From assembly GCA_001414345.1 (NCBI GenBank), contig LLCB01000060.1, positions 124,001 to 188,000 on the forward strand: a DNA stretch of 64,000 nt, written 5' to 3'. The stretch comes from Hymenoscyphus infarciens (Eukaryota; Ascomycota; Leotiomycetes; Helotiales; Helotiaceae). Shown here piece after piece: positions 47,213 through 59,566 of this stretch; position 1 is the stretch's first letter; every line of letters starts with the position of its first letter. The position numbers and the translations under genes are program-made. Below the pieces are notes generated by a model. The model saw nothing but the letters and a program-made list of their open reading frames with translations, did no database searches and had not been told where the DNA came from.

Positions 47213-49226
47213 TATGAAAATGGTGGTCTCGGTGTTGATTGACTTTGGGAAAAAGTAGAGGGACAAAAAACGAAGAGAAATCCGATATATCTTATACCAC
47301 TAGACTATCTGGAGAGTGGAGTAACCTTCCTCAGGCCTCGGGGCTATAATGGAGAACTTGAGTACCGTGGATCCCGGTTTTAAGGAAAGTAGCTCGTCGC
47401 CATGACGATTCAACACCATCAGCTTCCTGGGATCCTCCATCTTCTTCTCCATTCTCGTGACGTAGAATTGGCGCTTGCCAGGTTGGGCGGAGCTCGGACA
47501 GTTAATTTGTATCGGGACTGGAGTAATCAGTCACCTCGGCCACATAATTCCTACTTTTCAGCGACTTGGTCAGCAAAAACAACCTGGAACGTCTCGAGTG
47601 TTGAAGAAAAGGTTCGAAATGACGTCGTTCCGCCGGCACCCCACAACGGCGAAATAAAGAAGCGGCGACGGGCCGAAAGGAAGACCTCAAACCCTAGGCA
47701 TTAAAAGCGGCCGTAAATACTTGTAGGTTTCGTTGTAAACTTTCAGAAGATATTCCGTGTTAACCATGAGAAATGGGTGTTTAAAATTAACCTATGCCTT
47801 ATTTTTGGATCAATCGACTTTAAATGTCTAGGCTAATAATTTGGATGCTGCTATCCAGTTGAACAACGACAAGAATGGAAGGCACTTACAAAGTACTCAT
47901 TGCTGCTTTTCGTATGTACCACTCGCTCAGCCACACCTTGTGTGGCTCGTGAGCGTTTCAACGTTTCAACACTCGGGTCGTCGTCAGCCTCAACCACTCA
48001 TTTCCTTCTGGAAGCCAGGCGAAGTCTCCCAATTGCCAAGCATGTAACTGATCCACGGGCGTATTTCGGCCCAAAAGTCCCTCAAAAGGCCAAACTCGTG
48101 AGTCGTGAACAGTCACCGTCCTTTCCTTTTCTGCAGCGGCAGACTCGGAGACTCCATGTTATGAACGCTGCGCATTTGAGGCGTGCCCTCTCCCCGTCTC
48201 CTCCATTCCCTCCACCGCTCGAAAAATCTAGAGTTTTGGGTTTTGATAGAGCCCAACTGATAGTGGCAGTAGGAGACGTAGAGATGCGATGACGATCGAT
48301 GGTTTTCCTGAAAGCGGGCCGTCGCAATGGATGAGGGCGTTTCGACGATCTTCGTTCTTCTTTTCGTGTTCGACACCCCGCCGCGATAACTTCATCCCAA
48401 CGTCGAGAAGCCAAAATGATACCCCCCCCCCAGAGGTTATTTTTGACAGCTGGGAACCTTATAATCGTGCGGGTGTTGCATCAAAAAAAGAAGGTTCAGG
48501 TTAACGTTTATTTAGGGGGGGAGTAATAACGACTCTAAATGCACAAAATCAGCCGATACCACTTTTCCGGGAGTAACCTCACCATATACCCTCGGACGAA
48601 TGGGCCTCCCCTGAAAGCGAAGTGACCTTGTGTTGACCAACCCAACTCAGCCGGCAGTGCAAGCACGAGCTGCCTCTGCAATCTTCTTGAACTGGCAAAT
48701 TGGAATATCGAACGAATCAACCGTGCCTGCTATGCAATGGAGTGCTGCTCAAGTCACCAACCCTATCTGTTAGCAAATGCGTTGACATTGCAACAGTTCT
48801 TGGCTTACTTTCTCCAGCATGTGGGCCAGAAAATCTAGGACAAACGACGCTGCTGAGCGAAATGAGCTAGGGATTGAACAGTTCGGGCGAAGGAAGTCTT
48901 CAGAAACCTTTCGTGCGAATACCCATCTCGTAACTGTCTGCGGAGTGATGCCACTAGCTCTCGAAACCTAGCTCCTGGAACTTCACTTGAGTATAGTGGT
49001 AGGTCACTTGCTGCGTCTCGAGCAAGATAGTCCCCTCCAATTACACCACCTTTGGCCTCAAGAAGAAGCTTTCAGTATGATGGTTTTGAACGAAACTCAA
49101 AAAACCAATTTAGAAAATAGTCGGAAAAATGAGGGTGGAACTGATAGACTGACTGTGTTAATAAAAATTCATTTAGGAAATAGCAAAGAGGAATAATGGC
49201 CACAATTCCAAAATGAACCAAGAGAA

Positions 49227-49538
49227 CTAGATTTCCAGAATACAACCCTCCAACCACATGGATCTGCTTGCCCAGAATGTGGCTTTCGATAACTCTTCAG
49301 GCATGATTGATAATCCACCAACCATGACGCCGCAATAAAGAAAAGCTATGATTGCTCCAACACAGGACCAGAGGCGTGAGGAAATGTAGAATGTCGGAAA
49401 GGAAAGGACGAGTAAAACAACAAGGCAGACAACCCTCAATCTTGGAATACATATCAAAACGAGGGAGTTACGAGGCAAGTTCGTTCCAGACAAATTGTTT
49501 CTGGTCCACTTTGATCCTTCAAGACACTTCTCTTTCAT
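49227..49538 (-). pseudogene. Possible remnant of a membrane-protein gene
   Basis: The 103-codon minus-strand ORF includes hydrophobic runs LRVVCLVVLLVLSFPTFYIS and LWSCVGAIIAFLYCGVMVGG, then MPEELSKATFWASRS. Neighbouring minus-strand frames up to about 50.1 kb give other protein-like pieces that I could not join by splicing. No family recognised; could be chance. Confidence 0.25.
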
Positions 49539-51167
49539 CTACAAATTGCAACAGATGAAGGGAAAATAGTCTCACCCGACGACAACCCGATTCCATTGCA
49601 TCTCCAAAGGAGAACGTCTCGACGGTTACGGGTGAAGGGCGGTCAAGACATCAACCGGCACACTTGTGCTCCGAACGATACGAAATACGACGCATGAAGC
49701 AGTAGAAGGAAGCCGATTGCACTTGCTTCGAGATTTGTAAGAGATTATCCGCATGGAAGGCTTCTTTTTACTGAAAAGAGACGACATGTCGTCCGATGAA
49801 CGAGGATGAGCCAAGCTAGCTAGGCCATTAATAGACCCGAAACCAAACATAATCCAGACGAGACAAGGTTTTTCCGGTTATCAATCTGGTGCCGTGTTCT
49901 AGAGGTTTCACGCTGTCTAACCCCTTGGATTCCACGAACCATAAGAAATCCACAGCGGAGCCGTGGCTTGATTGTTCCGCCCTATGACACACTCTGGGGA
50001 CGTCCGGGCATCTTGAAGACGTTTTTAGTTTTAAAATGGTCATTTCTGTGTTGGAGAGGAGAAACCTGCAGCCCATGCAAGAGAAGTCGACAAAAAGTCA
50101 GACGGTTGTGGGAGTAAGTTTCTCTGCATCTCGGAAGGGGACTTTTGGAGATGGAGAATTCGTTGAGTTGGCTCCCTTCTTTGTAACCAAGTGACATTAA
50201 GCCTCTGCATTCATCCAGATGGCAGGCTAAGTTCGAAAAATCTTCCGGCGTGCTGCCCCTGTCCAGACCAGGGGTCTCCTTCTGGGACAGTCGGCGGGTG
50301 GTGGTGAGCGTGGAGTTGGAGCATATGGGCGGTCTTTGACGAATTGCCCCAGTATTTCTGTCCTCTGGAGACCGATTTCCATTTCCAGACCCACGGGACT
50401 CTTTTCTCATCTTTTTCCACGGCTCGAGCCAGCCTAAGGTCCTGTCGTGCTTGCCTGGCGTGTCCACCTCGTGCTGAGGCGTCTCGCAGATGAAAATCCA
50501 CGAAAAACCCCCGGAGAGAGAGCCAGGAGAGAGTTAGGGCATGAATTAAGCATTACATGTTTTGGTAAGCCGTACCCTTTTCTCCCCGATACGTGGAATT
50601 GAAACGACGACAAGAACAGTGGGATATGGAGTGTGTTGAGCGTGGAGCCTGGGTCAGCCATAGACGAGACGAGAGAGGGATGGGGAGTGAGGGGATTCGC
50701 AGAGAGGTCGACGTCGCAATTGGTGGAAGTTTAGCTGCGGGACGAGATGTCTGTGCTGCTCTCTTCCCCACACTCGACTTGAAGGACTGGGCTGCGTGCG
50801 TGCTCCAGGTTGTCGGGGCTTCTCCGATGCAGCTGCAAGTTGCAACCACTTTTCTCCTCCTCTCCAGTGCCTCCCCCTCGCTCGCCCTCCCCCTCGCCCT
50901 CCCCCTCCAGCTGCCGCAAGACATCCCCAACCTCATCAGCACCACCACTCACCACCACTCACTACGCTCAACTGCACTCCACTCTGCTCCATCTCCAACC
51001 AGACTGTGCCGGTAAAGTGCGGGAACGTTGAAGCTTCAAAAGACTCCGTACCAGGAATCCCAGCTATCGCCTCTGCTCCCCGAGTCGCCGGCCGTGATAG
51101 CAAATAAAAGAAAATCGTAGCCTCCCTGCATCGTGCTGCTCAACAAGAGTGCCGCGTATGCAGGACG

Positions 51168-51263
51168 TGGACGAGGACGAGGACCAGGACGAGGACCAGG
51201 ACGAGGACCAGGACGAAGACCAGGACGAAGACCAGGACGAAGACGAAGACGAAGACGAGGACC
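51168..51263 (+). repeat. 12-base minisatellite (GACGAGGACCAG)n
   Basis: Tandem GACGA(G/A)GACCAG units, about five, followed by GACGAA units. It opens all three plus frames (DEDQ repeats in one), which creates spurious ORFs. Confidence 0.85.
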
Positions 51264-52119
51264 TTTCTGGGGCGCAAGCGCAACCTCTTGCTTCTTCTCC
51301 CTCTGATTCTCTTCTTCGTCGTCGGTGGAATAATCGCGACCGAAGACCCGACTTTCCTCCCTCGCCACCCCCCCCCTCTGCTGCCTCGAATTCTGCTCTG
51401 CGACATTGATTCTTCCAGGATACCAACCACTCGTCCCACCGTCCTATCATCCCCTCTCTGCCGACCCCGACGCCCGGATCGCCTGGGAAAATACAACTTC
51501 AATCCCTCCTGTCGCTCCAGAGCCCTGGCCCCATTGCGCCCACCCCCAGTGCCTCTTCAGACGACCGCCTCCTCCTCGTCTTCGAGCTTCGTCTCAAACA
51601 ATAAAATCCCCGGTGGTATATAAATGTGTTTCCGGAGCACACCTGCAAGGCCTGTTCAACATCTGCAGCGAACACGCGACGGCTGCTAGACCGACCCCCC
51701 AGCATAGCATATCTTGTCACCGGCTCAGCGCATTTTGACGCATGTCAACCACCTAATAGGACCCATGGGATTAGACGTATTGGTGTAGGACAGCCGCCTT
51801 GACCGGTTAGACAGAAAAGACCCTGGAACTTAATTGACACATTAAGAACGGTAACCTCACCATTCTTGTCAAAACTGGGCCACCATCTGCAGCTGCATTC
51901 AAAGGAGTTTGGTTTACGCCTCCTCTAGAATCATCCCGCCTTCCCGCCCAGCCAGACACTCTCTCAACTGAGACCTACTGCTACCCTCTTGTCATGCGAT
52001 AGCTTTTGGGGCCGCCTCCAAACTGATCTTCCCTTGAGAACACCCATCCGTCTTTCTTGCATCTCAAGTTCTGGAAGGTCCTTGGACTCAATTCACGGGT
52101 CAATATTACAACCGGACAG

Positions 52120-54168
52120 ATGGCGACTAAACAGCATCAGTCTGCTCCTACGCCGACGCGGCCAAAGAGCACAAGCGGGATTATTAATGGGACCAAAGCA
52201 GAGGTTGGCGATTCACGGGTTGTGGTGATCATATATGGGCAAGGCCAGGAAAGGATAGTGGCTGTTTTTGCGGACGTGCTTGGGAAACCATATCGACTGG
52301 CCTCGAGATTCTCAGAGGTGCGGGGCGAAGATCAAGGAACGGTTGTAGGAATCGCAGCTGGGGACGCAAAGGTCGATATCTTGTCAAGGAATAGAGTCTT
52401 GTTGGTCACCATCAACGCTCACTGTGTGGGCTTGGGAATGCCTCCAGACCTCAACTTATCAGCTGCGTCAGACTACGAATTCTTATACACAGAAACACCA
52501 TTTTTCCGAAGGGATCTCTCTCGATTCATTGCATTTACTCTTGGTCAAATCAGTCACCACGAGGCCCTAATAACGAAGCCAAGAACATATTTCATATCAA
52601 CTACCTTTCCTGATGTACGAACAGCACTTTCAAATTTGGATATCCTTTCTGTTGGCTCAGATGCTGTCGAGATTCGGGTGGACCTTTTGAGGGAACCTCT
52701 ATCGGATGGAGCATTTAGCTCAGTGCCTAGCTTGAGCTACGTTGGCGAGCAAGTTATGTTGTTGCGACAACGGACAGAGCTTCCTATCATCTTCACGACG
52801 AGATGTACTCGCGAGAACGGTAAATTTCCCATGGGCAATCCGGAATTGTTTTATCAGTATCTCTATCGGGCGATACAGTGGGGATGTGAGTATGTGGATG
52901 TTGAGATATGGTTACCAGAAGACATTCGACGTCGTCTGTTTGAACAACGAGGGAGTAGTCGGATCATTTCTGCTTTTCACGATTTTTCCGGGACCTTTAA
53001 ATGGGCTTCGCCGCAAGCCCAGACCATATTCAACGAATCTCGCAAATATGGCGACATCGTCAAAATGATCACAATCATCAACTCAATGTCCGAAAACTAC
53101 GAGCTCGAGTATTTCCGTTCTCAAATCAAGGCCAACAACCCAGAAGGGCCACCTCTTTCGGCTGTCAACATGGGCCAGCTGGGCCAACTTTCCCGCTCAT
53201 TAAACACCGTTTTCTCGCCAATCACACATCCTCTACTACCTATCGTTGCTGCTCCCGGTCAGATGTCTGCTGCGGAGATCAACGGAGCGTTGAGCACGAT
53301 GGGTCAACTCCCAAAGAGAAATATTTACGCAATCGGATCTTTCCGCTCAAGTCCACAAGTGACCTTCTTTGAGAAGTGTTTCAATGAGCTTGGGCTGCCT
53401 CACAATTTCACCTCTGTGGATCGCGCAGGCGTGAAAGGCTCTGTTGAATCCTTTTGTCACCAGCCTGGCTTTGGTGGGGCTTATCTGAGCCCTGCTATAT
53501 CAGCAAACCAACCATATATTCCAGTTCTTTCGGATGCAGCTAGGGCTATTGGCACCATTGACACGGTTGTTGTCCGAGGCGAAGGCGCTTCCGCCTCGTT
53601 TGTTGGCGACAATGCGACATGGAAGGGCATCCGTGCAACCTTGACTCGAGATTTCGCCCCATCGGCTTACCAAGATCGAGCTGCCATTATCATATCAAGC
53701 TCGCCAGAAGACGCTGCACCCATAATATTCGCTCTGAGGAGTTTGAATATTGGAAAAATGTATAGTGCTGGGTTCAGAGCTCCTGGGCCTCTTGCGGTTG
53801 GTGTCGAGCCCTTTACCTCAAGCGACAGTGTGCAACGAGTCGATCATCCTTTTGCTATTATTTCCGCTTTACCCTCTGGGAAGTCACACCTGGTCCATCC
53901 TTTACTGCGCCATTTTTCTTCCAGTAGCAATAGGTCGTCGCCGAGTGCCGAGAGGATGGGCACTGGTGGTAAAGGAAAGGTCTTCCTTGACCTCTCGAAT
54001 GGGCCTAGACAGAGCGATCCTCTCGCCGTAGCAGAACAGAATGGATGGACAGCGTATGGCGTGGCTGATACCAGTGCATTCACAACAGTAGAAACTCTGA
54101 GACTGCTTATTGGACAAAATGTTCCATACAGCTTTGTGAGGTTGGCCAGTGGAAGGGGGCTTTACTGA
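52120..54168 (+). CDS. QutR/Qa-1S-like protein: degenerate AROM C-terminal half
   Basis: 682 residues in one exon from ATG 52120. The order is shikimate-kinase-like, type I 3-dehydroquinase, shikimate-dehydrogenase-like, as in fungal quinate-pathway repressors derived from AROM. In the kinase-like part the P-loop position reads [20 protein letters not shown], with no GxxGxGKT. The dehydroquinase part keeps EIRVD, the TTRC arginine, His287 (AFHDF) and Schiff-base Lys315 (DIVKM). In the dehydrogenase-like part the SKSPxxHN motif is [11 protein letters not shown], the TxPxK lysine is absent and GDNTDW is GDNATW. So kinase and dehydrogenase are surely inactive, while dehydratase chemistry may survive. 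A quinate-responsive regulator is likely; no other qut/qa gene is seen nearby. Confidence 0.82.
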   Translation: MATKQHQSAPTPTRPKSTSGIINGTKAEVGDSRVVVIIYGQGQERIVAVFADVLGKPYRLASRFSEVRGEDQGTVVGIAAGDAKVDILSRNRVLLVTINAHCVGLGMPPDLNLSAASDYEFLYTETPFFRRDLSRFIAFTLGQISHHEALITKPRTYFISTTFPDVRTALSNLDILSVGSDAVEIRVDLLREPLSDGAFSSVPSLSYVGEQVMLLRQRTELPIIFTTRCTRENGKFPMGNPELFYQYLYRAIQWGCEYVDVEIWLPEDIRRRLFEQRGSSRIISAFHDFSGTFKWASPQAQTIFNESRKYGDIVKMITIINSMSENYELEYFRSQIKANNPEGPPLSAVNMGQLGQLSRSLNTVFSPITHPLLPIVAAPGQMSAAEINGALSTMGQLPKRNIYAIGSFRSSPQVTFFEKCFNELGLPHNFTSVDRAGVKGSVESFCHQPGFGGAYLSPAISANQPYIPVLSDAARAIGTIDTVVVRGEGASASFVGDNATWKGIRATLTRDFAPSAYQDRAAIIISSSPEDAAPIIFALRSLNIGKMYSAGFRAPGPLAVGVEPFTSSDSVQRVDHPFAIISALPSGKSHLVHPLLRHFSSSSNRSSPSAERMGTGGKGKVFLDLSNGPRQSDPLAVAEQNGWTAYGVADTSAFTTVETLRLLIGQNVPYSFVRLASGRGLY

Positions 54169-55328
54169 TATTTTTATTCCTCACGTCTGAAACATTACTA
54201 TGGAGAAGAAAGAGAAGGGACTATAATGGACTATATTTAAGGTGCGGCGGCACATACCTATTTATTGGAGTTGGATAATAGCGGGGCGGGATTTATTGCG
54301 TTTTGGTGATTTTGTACATAGACTTTTGATATGTCATGTTACATGCTAAAGCTGCGTGGTATACCATTAGATTAGTATTGGATATAGCAACTACAACATT
54401 ATCTTCTTTTTTTCCCATTATGATTTATGGAGACGTTGCTTGGAGTAGAGATTTTGTGAAACAATTTCTCTGGTCTCTCATACCCATAGAAAAACAATCA
54501 TCCAGAAAAGTATAAATATTTTTTACTTGCGTTCAGAGGTAGAATATACGCCGTGTGCTGGATTCACCTCTCTTCCTAAAAATAATAGATTTTGTCGAGT
54601 TACTAGTGGCTTACTCGCAAGCGGGTTGACAGCTTTACTTACGAGTAACTCATGGCTTACTTGCAGCTTAACTTGACAGCTTCCTTACAAATTAAGTAAC
54701 AGCTAACAGCTTACTTGCAAGTTGACTAGTTACACTTGAAGAACTAGTAAGTCACAAATAGTAATTGACGGCTGTTGAACAAAAGAGCAGAATGGAATCA
54801 TAAAACTGTAGACACCAACATTTTCAAGACTATTAGAAAGAGAAAGATGCGCTTTTAAGTTTGATTCATTCAGAGTATTATCGTCTTAGACAGTAAGTTG
54901 TTGATGATTTTTTCTAGGATTCATTCTCAGAAATAATCAAACCTCCTGTTTGTCTTTCACGCCCTTCTTATAGCTCTTGCCAAATTTGTAAGTGTTCTAA
55001 ACGATCTGGTTGGTTTACTTAAATTGTCCTAGATGATTGAAACAATGAGACCTGACATGTTACATTCTCTTTTGATGTCATCGCAAACTTTGAAATTGTC
55101 TTACCTAGGTACCTCTGGTGAAATACCTCTTGTCACAAATTCGGACACATCACGTGAAACAAATAGTTCTTCTACGGTAGCCTAGATTACATACCCATGC
55201 ACCCCGGTACGTTGACCATAATAAGCAAAGCTTCAAATCAATCTACCCGTCGCGAAAAGCGCTTCGCGTCTACAATCAAACTGTTCCCTCTTCCAAACCA
55301 CCGTCTCTGCCCACAAACCACCACCATC
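54169..55328. other. Spacer QutR-like gene / SPT16
   Basis: Holds the 3' region of the QutR-like gene, a three-unit degenerate tandem repeat (54599-54745) and the SPT16 promoter. No further gene seen. Confidence 0.45.
54599..54745. repeat. Three-unit degenerate tandem repeat (~48 bases)
   Basis: Units begin GTTACTAGTGGCTTACTCGC, GTAACTCATGGCTTACTTGC and AGTAACAGCTAACAGCTTAC and share GGCTTACTYGCA..TTGACAGCTT.CTTAC. Sequence between units has diverged. Confidence 0.6.
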
Positions 55329-58300
55329 ATGGCAGAGATCACTATCGACAAGAACCAGTTTCACGAGCGTTTGTCGCATTTCATCGGAGCATGGAAGGCC
55401 GACAAGAGGAGCGGCGACGCGCTCTTTAATGGAGCTTCCTCGATCCTGATTCTGCTAGGCAAGGCCGAGGAAACCTCAAATTTCCAAAAGAATAACTCGA
55501 TTCATGTGAGTCTGCCAAATCGATTTGCGACTTTGGGTGACCAAATATATGGGTTGGAGACTTTTGCTGATGATGAGGGATAGTTCTGGTTGCTGGGTTA
55601 CGAATTTCCCTCTACACTTTTCCTTTTCACGGTTGATGGATTTACCGTCGTTACGACATCGAAGAAAGGTACATATTCTATGCGCCCAACATTTACCGGG
55701 ATGAGGAGGAGGAGAAGCTAACAATGAGTAGCAAAACATTTGGAACCACTGAAGAGCGGAAAGATTCCCATCGAGATTCTAGTTCGCGGAAAGGATGTGG
55801 AGGCAAATGCGAAAGTCTTCGCTAAGATTGCTAGCACAATCAAAGCTGCGGGCGTAAGTTACAACATGAATTCTGCGGGGATAGGGCTGACTGTTTTTGG
55901 GGCTATAGAAGAAAATCGGTGTTTTACCAAAGGATACATCACAAGGAGCCTTTGTCGACGACTGGAAGAAGACATATCTGCCTATTCAGAAGGACCTCGA
56001 GGAAGTTGATATTACTCCAGCACTCTCCGCTGCTGCCTTGTCCGTTAAGGATAAGACTGAGTTGGTGAGTAACCCCGAACCCTATGTAAAGCTATGCTAA
56101 CAATAAATCAGCAAGCGATCCGAACATGCTCAAAGGCATTAGTCGCCTTGATGAACCCCTTTTTCGTCGAAGAGATGTCAGCGATTTTGGACGAGGAGAA
56201 GAAAGTTAAGCACAGTGCTTTAGGAACCAAAATCGAAAATAAATTGGATGATGCGAAATGGTGGAAGACTGTGGAACTCCCAAGTAAATCGAAAATGCCT
56301 GCCGACTTCGATGTTTCACACCTGGACTGGGCCCATGGTCCAACGGTACAAAGTGGAGGAAAGTTCGATCTGAGAATGAACGCCCCGTCGAACGACGATG
56401 TACTCCACGCTGGAGTTATTCTCTCTTCAATGGGTCTTCGATACAAATCCTACTGTTCCACGATCGGCCGAACGTATCTCGTCGACCCGAATAAGTCACA
56501 AGAGAGCGCCTATAAGCTTCTGCTAATGGTCCACAGCCTGGTTATTAAGGAGGCTCGAGATGGTGTAAATGTAAAGGACATATATGCCAAGGCTCTTGCG
56601 CTAGTGAAGGCCAAGAAGCCAGAACTTGAGAAGCACTTCGTTAAGAACGTTGGTTTTGGTATTGGTATCGAGACTCGCGATCCCACATTAGTACTGAATG
56701 CGAAGAGCTCCCGAGTGTTGAGAGACGGCATGACTCTCAATATCAATACGGGTTTCAACGATATCGAGAATCCCAACCCACAAGACAAGAAGAGCAAAGT
56801 TTATTCTTTGAGTTTGTCAGACACAATTCGAGTCAGCACAAACGACCCCGTGGTGTACACAGGAGACTCCCCATCTCAATTGGACGGTATTTCATTTTTC
56901 TTCAAGGACGACGAGGAAGCCGAACCTACGCCCAAAAAGATGAAGAAGGACTCTGCAGTAGGCGCTGTTGCGGCCAAGAACATTACGAAAACCAAACTTC
57001 GTGCTGAGCGAACAACCCAGGCAGATGAGGGTGCCGAGGCCAGACGTCGAGAACATCAAAAAGAACTTGCAAAGAAAAAGCAAGAGGAAGGTCTCAAACG
57101 TTTTGCTGAATCCGCCGGAAACCTCAACGGATCCGCGGTGAAGAAATTCAAGCGATTCGAGTCGTATAAGCGTGATAACCAGTTCCCCAGAAAGGTCGCT
57201 GATTTGGCTATTGTCATGGATATCAAGGCTACTTCGATTATTTTACCCGTCATGGGACGTCCTGTGCCATTTCACATTCAGACCATCAAAAATGCCAGCA
57301 AGAGCGACGAAGGCGACTTTTCTTTCCTCCGAATCAACTTCTTATCACCTGGTCAGGGTGTTGGTAGAAAGGATGATCAACCCTTTGAAGATGCCTCTGC
57401 CCACTTTATCCGAAGTCTGACGTTCCGATCTCATGATGGTGATCGATTCCAAGAAATCGCAAACCAAATCAGTAATATGAAGAAGGAAGCCCTGAAGAAA
57501 GAGAACGAGAAGAAGGAATTGGAAGATGTGGTTGAGCAAGATAAATTGACTGAGATCCGAAGTAAGTTGGAGAATCATCCGTCAAAACTAACTACTTTAT
57601 TAATACCTTACAGACCGAAGACCTACCGTTATGGACAACGTCTTCGTTCGTCCTGCAATGGATGGTAAGCGTGTTCCAGGAAAGGTCGAAATCCACCAAA
57701 ATGGTCTCCGATATCAATCACCAATCAACCAACAACGAGTAGATGTTTTGTTCAGTAATGTCAAGCATCTTTTCTTCCAACCTTGTGACCACGAACTTTT
57801 CGTCATCATCCACGTCCATCTTAAGGACCCTATTATGATCGGCAAGAAAAAGACTAAGGATGTTCAATTCTACCGTGAGGCTTCTGATATTGCATTCGAC
57901 GAAACAGGAAACCGAAAGCGCAAATACAGATACGGAGACGAGGAAGAGTTCGAGGCAGAACAGGAAGAAAGAAGACGCAGAGCAGATCTCGATCGACAAT
58001 TCAAGGCATTTGCCGAAAAGATTGCCGAGGCTGGAAAGAACGAGAACATTGATGTCGACGTTCCTTTCCGTGAACTTGGCTTCAACGGTGTGCCCAATCG
58101 ATCCAACGTTTTCTGTCAACCTTCAACGGACTGCCTGGTCCAACTTACCGAACCCCCCTTTATGGTCATCACACTCGAGGATATTGAAGTGGCACATCTG
58201 GAACGTGTTCAATTCGGTCTCAAGAACTTTGATATGGTTTTCATTTTCAAGGATTTCACTCGGACACCAGCTCATATCAACACCATTCCGGTCGAGTCAC

Positions 58301-58713
58301 TGGAGAACGTTAAGGAGTGGTTGGATTCCGTCAATATCCCATTCACAGATGGACCTCTCAACTTGAACTGGCCTACCATCATGAAGACCGTTACCGCGGA
58401 CCCACATTCCTTCTTCGCTGACGGTGGATGGGGCTTCCTTTCCAACGACACGGATGAAGATGATGGAGAGGAGGAATCTGAAGAGTCTGCTTTCGAGATG
58501 TCGGATAGTGAGCTTGCGGCATCGGAGGAATCGAGTGATGAGGAGAGCGATTTCGATAGTAATGCCAGTGATGATGAGGGCAGTGCGGGAAGCGATGACG
58601 GTGATAGTGAGGGCGAGGATTGGGATGAATTGGAGAAGAAGGCCAAGCGAAAGGATGCTGAGGGCGGTTTGGATGAGGAGGAGAGACCCTCGAAGAAGAA
58701 GAGAAAGCATTGA
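55329..58713 (+). CDS. SPT16: FACT complex subunit Spt16 (histone chaperone)
   Basis: Nuclear histone chaperone that, with Pob3, reorganises nucleosomes during transcription and replication. Six exons: 55329-55505, 55584-55668, 55732-55853, 55909-56064, 56112-57561 and 57614-58713; 1029 residues, the family length. Visible: N-terminal M24 aminopeptidase-like fold ([49 protein letters not shown]) lacking protease function in the family, a charged linker, the middle domain ([52 protein letters not shown]), and an acidic tail ([18 protein letters not shown] and on) ending in basic PSKKKRKH. Every junction falls in conserved sequence with matched phase. Confidence 0.95.
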
Positions 58714-59566
58714 GTTTAGCTCTTTAAACTTCTCTTTCCTCTCTCTGGGCTCTTGTTATCTCGATCCATTTTGTTTGTATGATCAGTTGGGGCGGAAGGA
58801 AGGACGAGAAAAAAGGATAACCACAAAATTGATTCCCCACGACGACCGACGGATGCGTTCGGGTTCCTCTTTCTCTTATCTGTCTGTGCGATATGAACGA
58901 AGCAAGAAGGCGTTCCTATCTATTTTTATCTGAGGGTTCTTTTCAGCGAGGCCAAGCGAAGCAGAGCAAAAAAAATGGAACATGGTTGGGAGGAAGAGAG
59001 CACATACTTGGCTAGCTAGCTAGTCAGTCATGGGAATGGGACGAGCAACAGTGGTGAGATAGTAATAATACTGGATGAATCTTCAAAACTTGCTGCTTTT
59101 CTCAACTTGTGATGTGAAAATACGGTCAGTGAAAGTGTCATCAGGTTTTGAGAGAAGACGCATGGTGAGTTGCTCATATCTAAATACCACTCTAACCCTG
59201 CTCAACTCAACATCTGTCACTGTCCATATTTGAAAGGTTCCGTCAGCTCATCGGAGGACATCAAAACCTAAATAGCAAAGAGGAAACTCCATATCATTTT
59301 CCTATAAATTCAAAAAGGAAACAAAAACACGATTGATGCCCAGAAAACCCCGTCATTGACCCGAAAAAAAGGGGGAAAAACTAAAGTACGCCATAATAAA
59401 ACCAAACCCCGTTCTCGAAAAAGACAACCTGGAACTAACAACATCATCAAAAAGGGGTTCCCTAAATCCAGGGAATCATCAAGGATTCAGTTCTTTCTGC
59501 CGACTTGTCCCCTCTCGTTATAGTACAAACCTACAAGCCCCTTCCCCCATATTTTCAAATTTGCAA
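58714..59566. other. Convergent 3' region SPT16 / CDC50
   Basis: About 850 bases between convergent genes; 3' UTRs and CTAG-rich words near 59015. Nothing else seen. Confidence 0.45.

Larger units (their letters stand above)
47213..52119. other. Long intergenic region without a secure gene
   Basis: About 4.9 kb. The left end is the transporter promoter and the right end the QutR-like leader. Short ORFs occur throughout; the only one with protein-like character is at 49227-49538 (listed). Contains a minisatellite at about 51168-51263 and CCCTCGCCCT words near 50880. Confidence 0.45.

Noticed and set aside
51149..51409. Acidic DEDQ-repeat ORF
   Set aside because: Produced by a 12-base minisatellite that keeps several frames open; no start context or conserved sequence.
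45326..54168. Quinate-utilisation cluster (transporter plus QutR-like regulator)
   Set aside because: The transporter's YDTGQISGFLEM and general pattern fit hexose carriers rather than quinate permeases, 4.9 kb separates the genes, and no dehydrogenase, dehydratase or activator gene is present.
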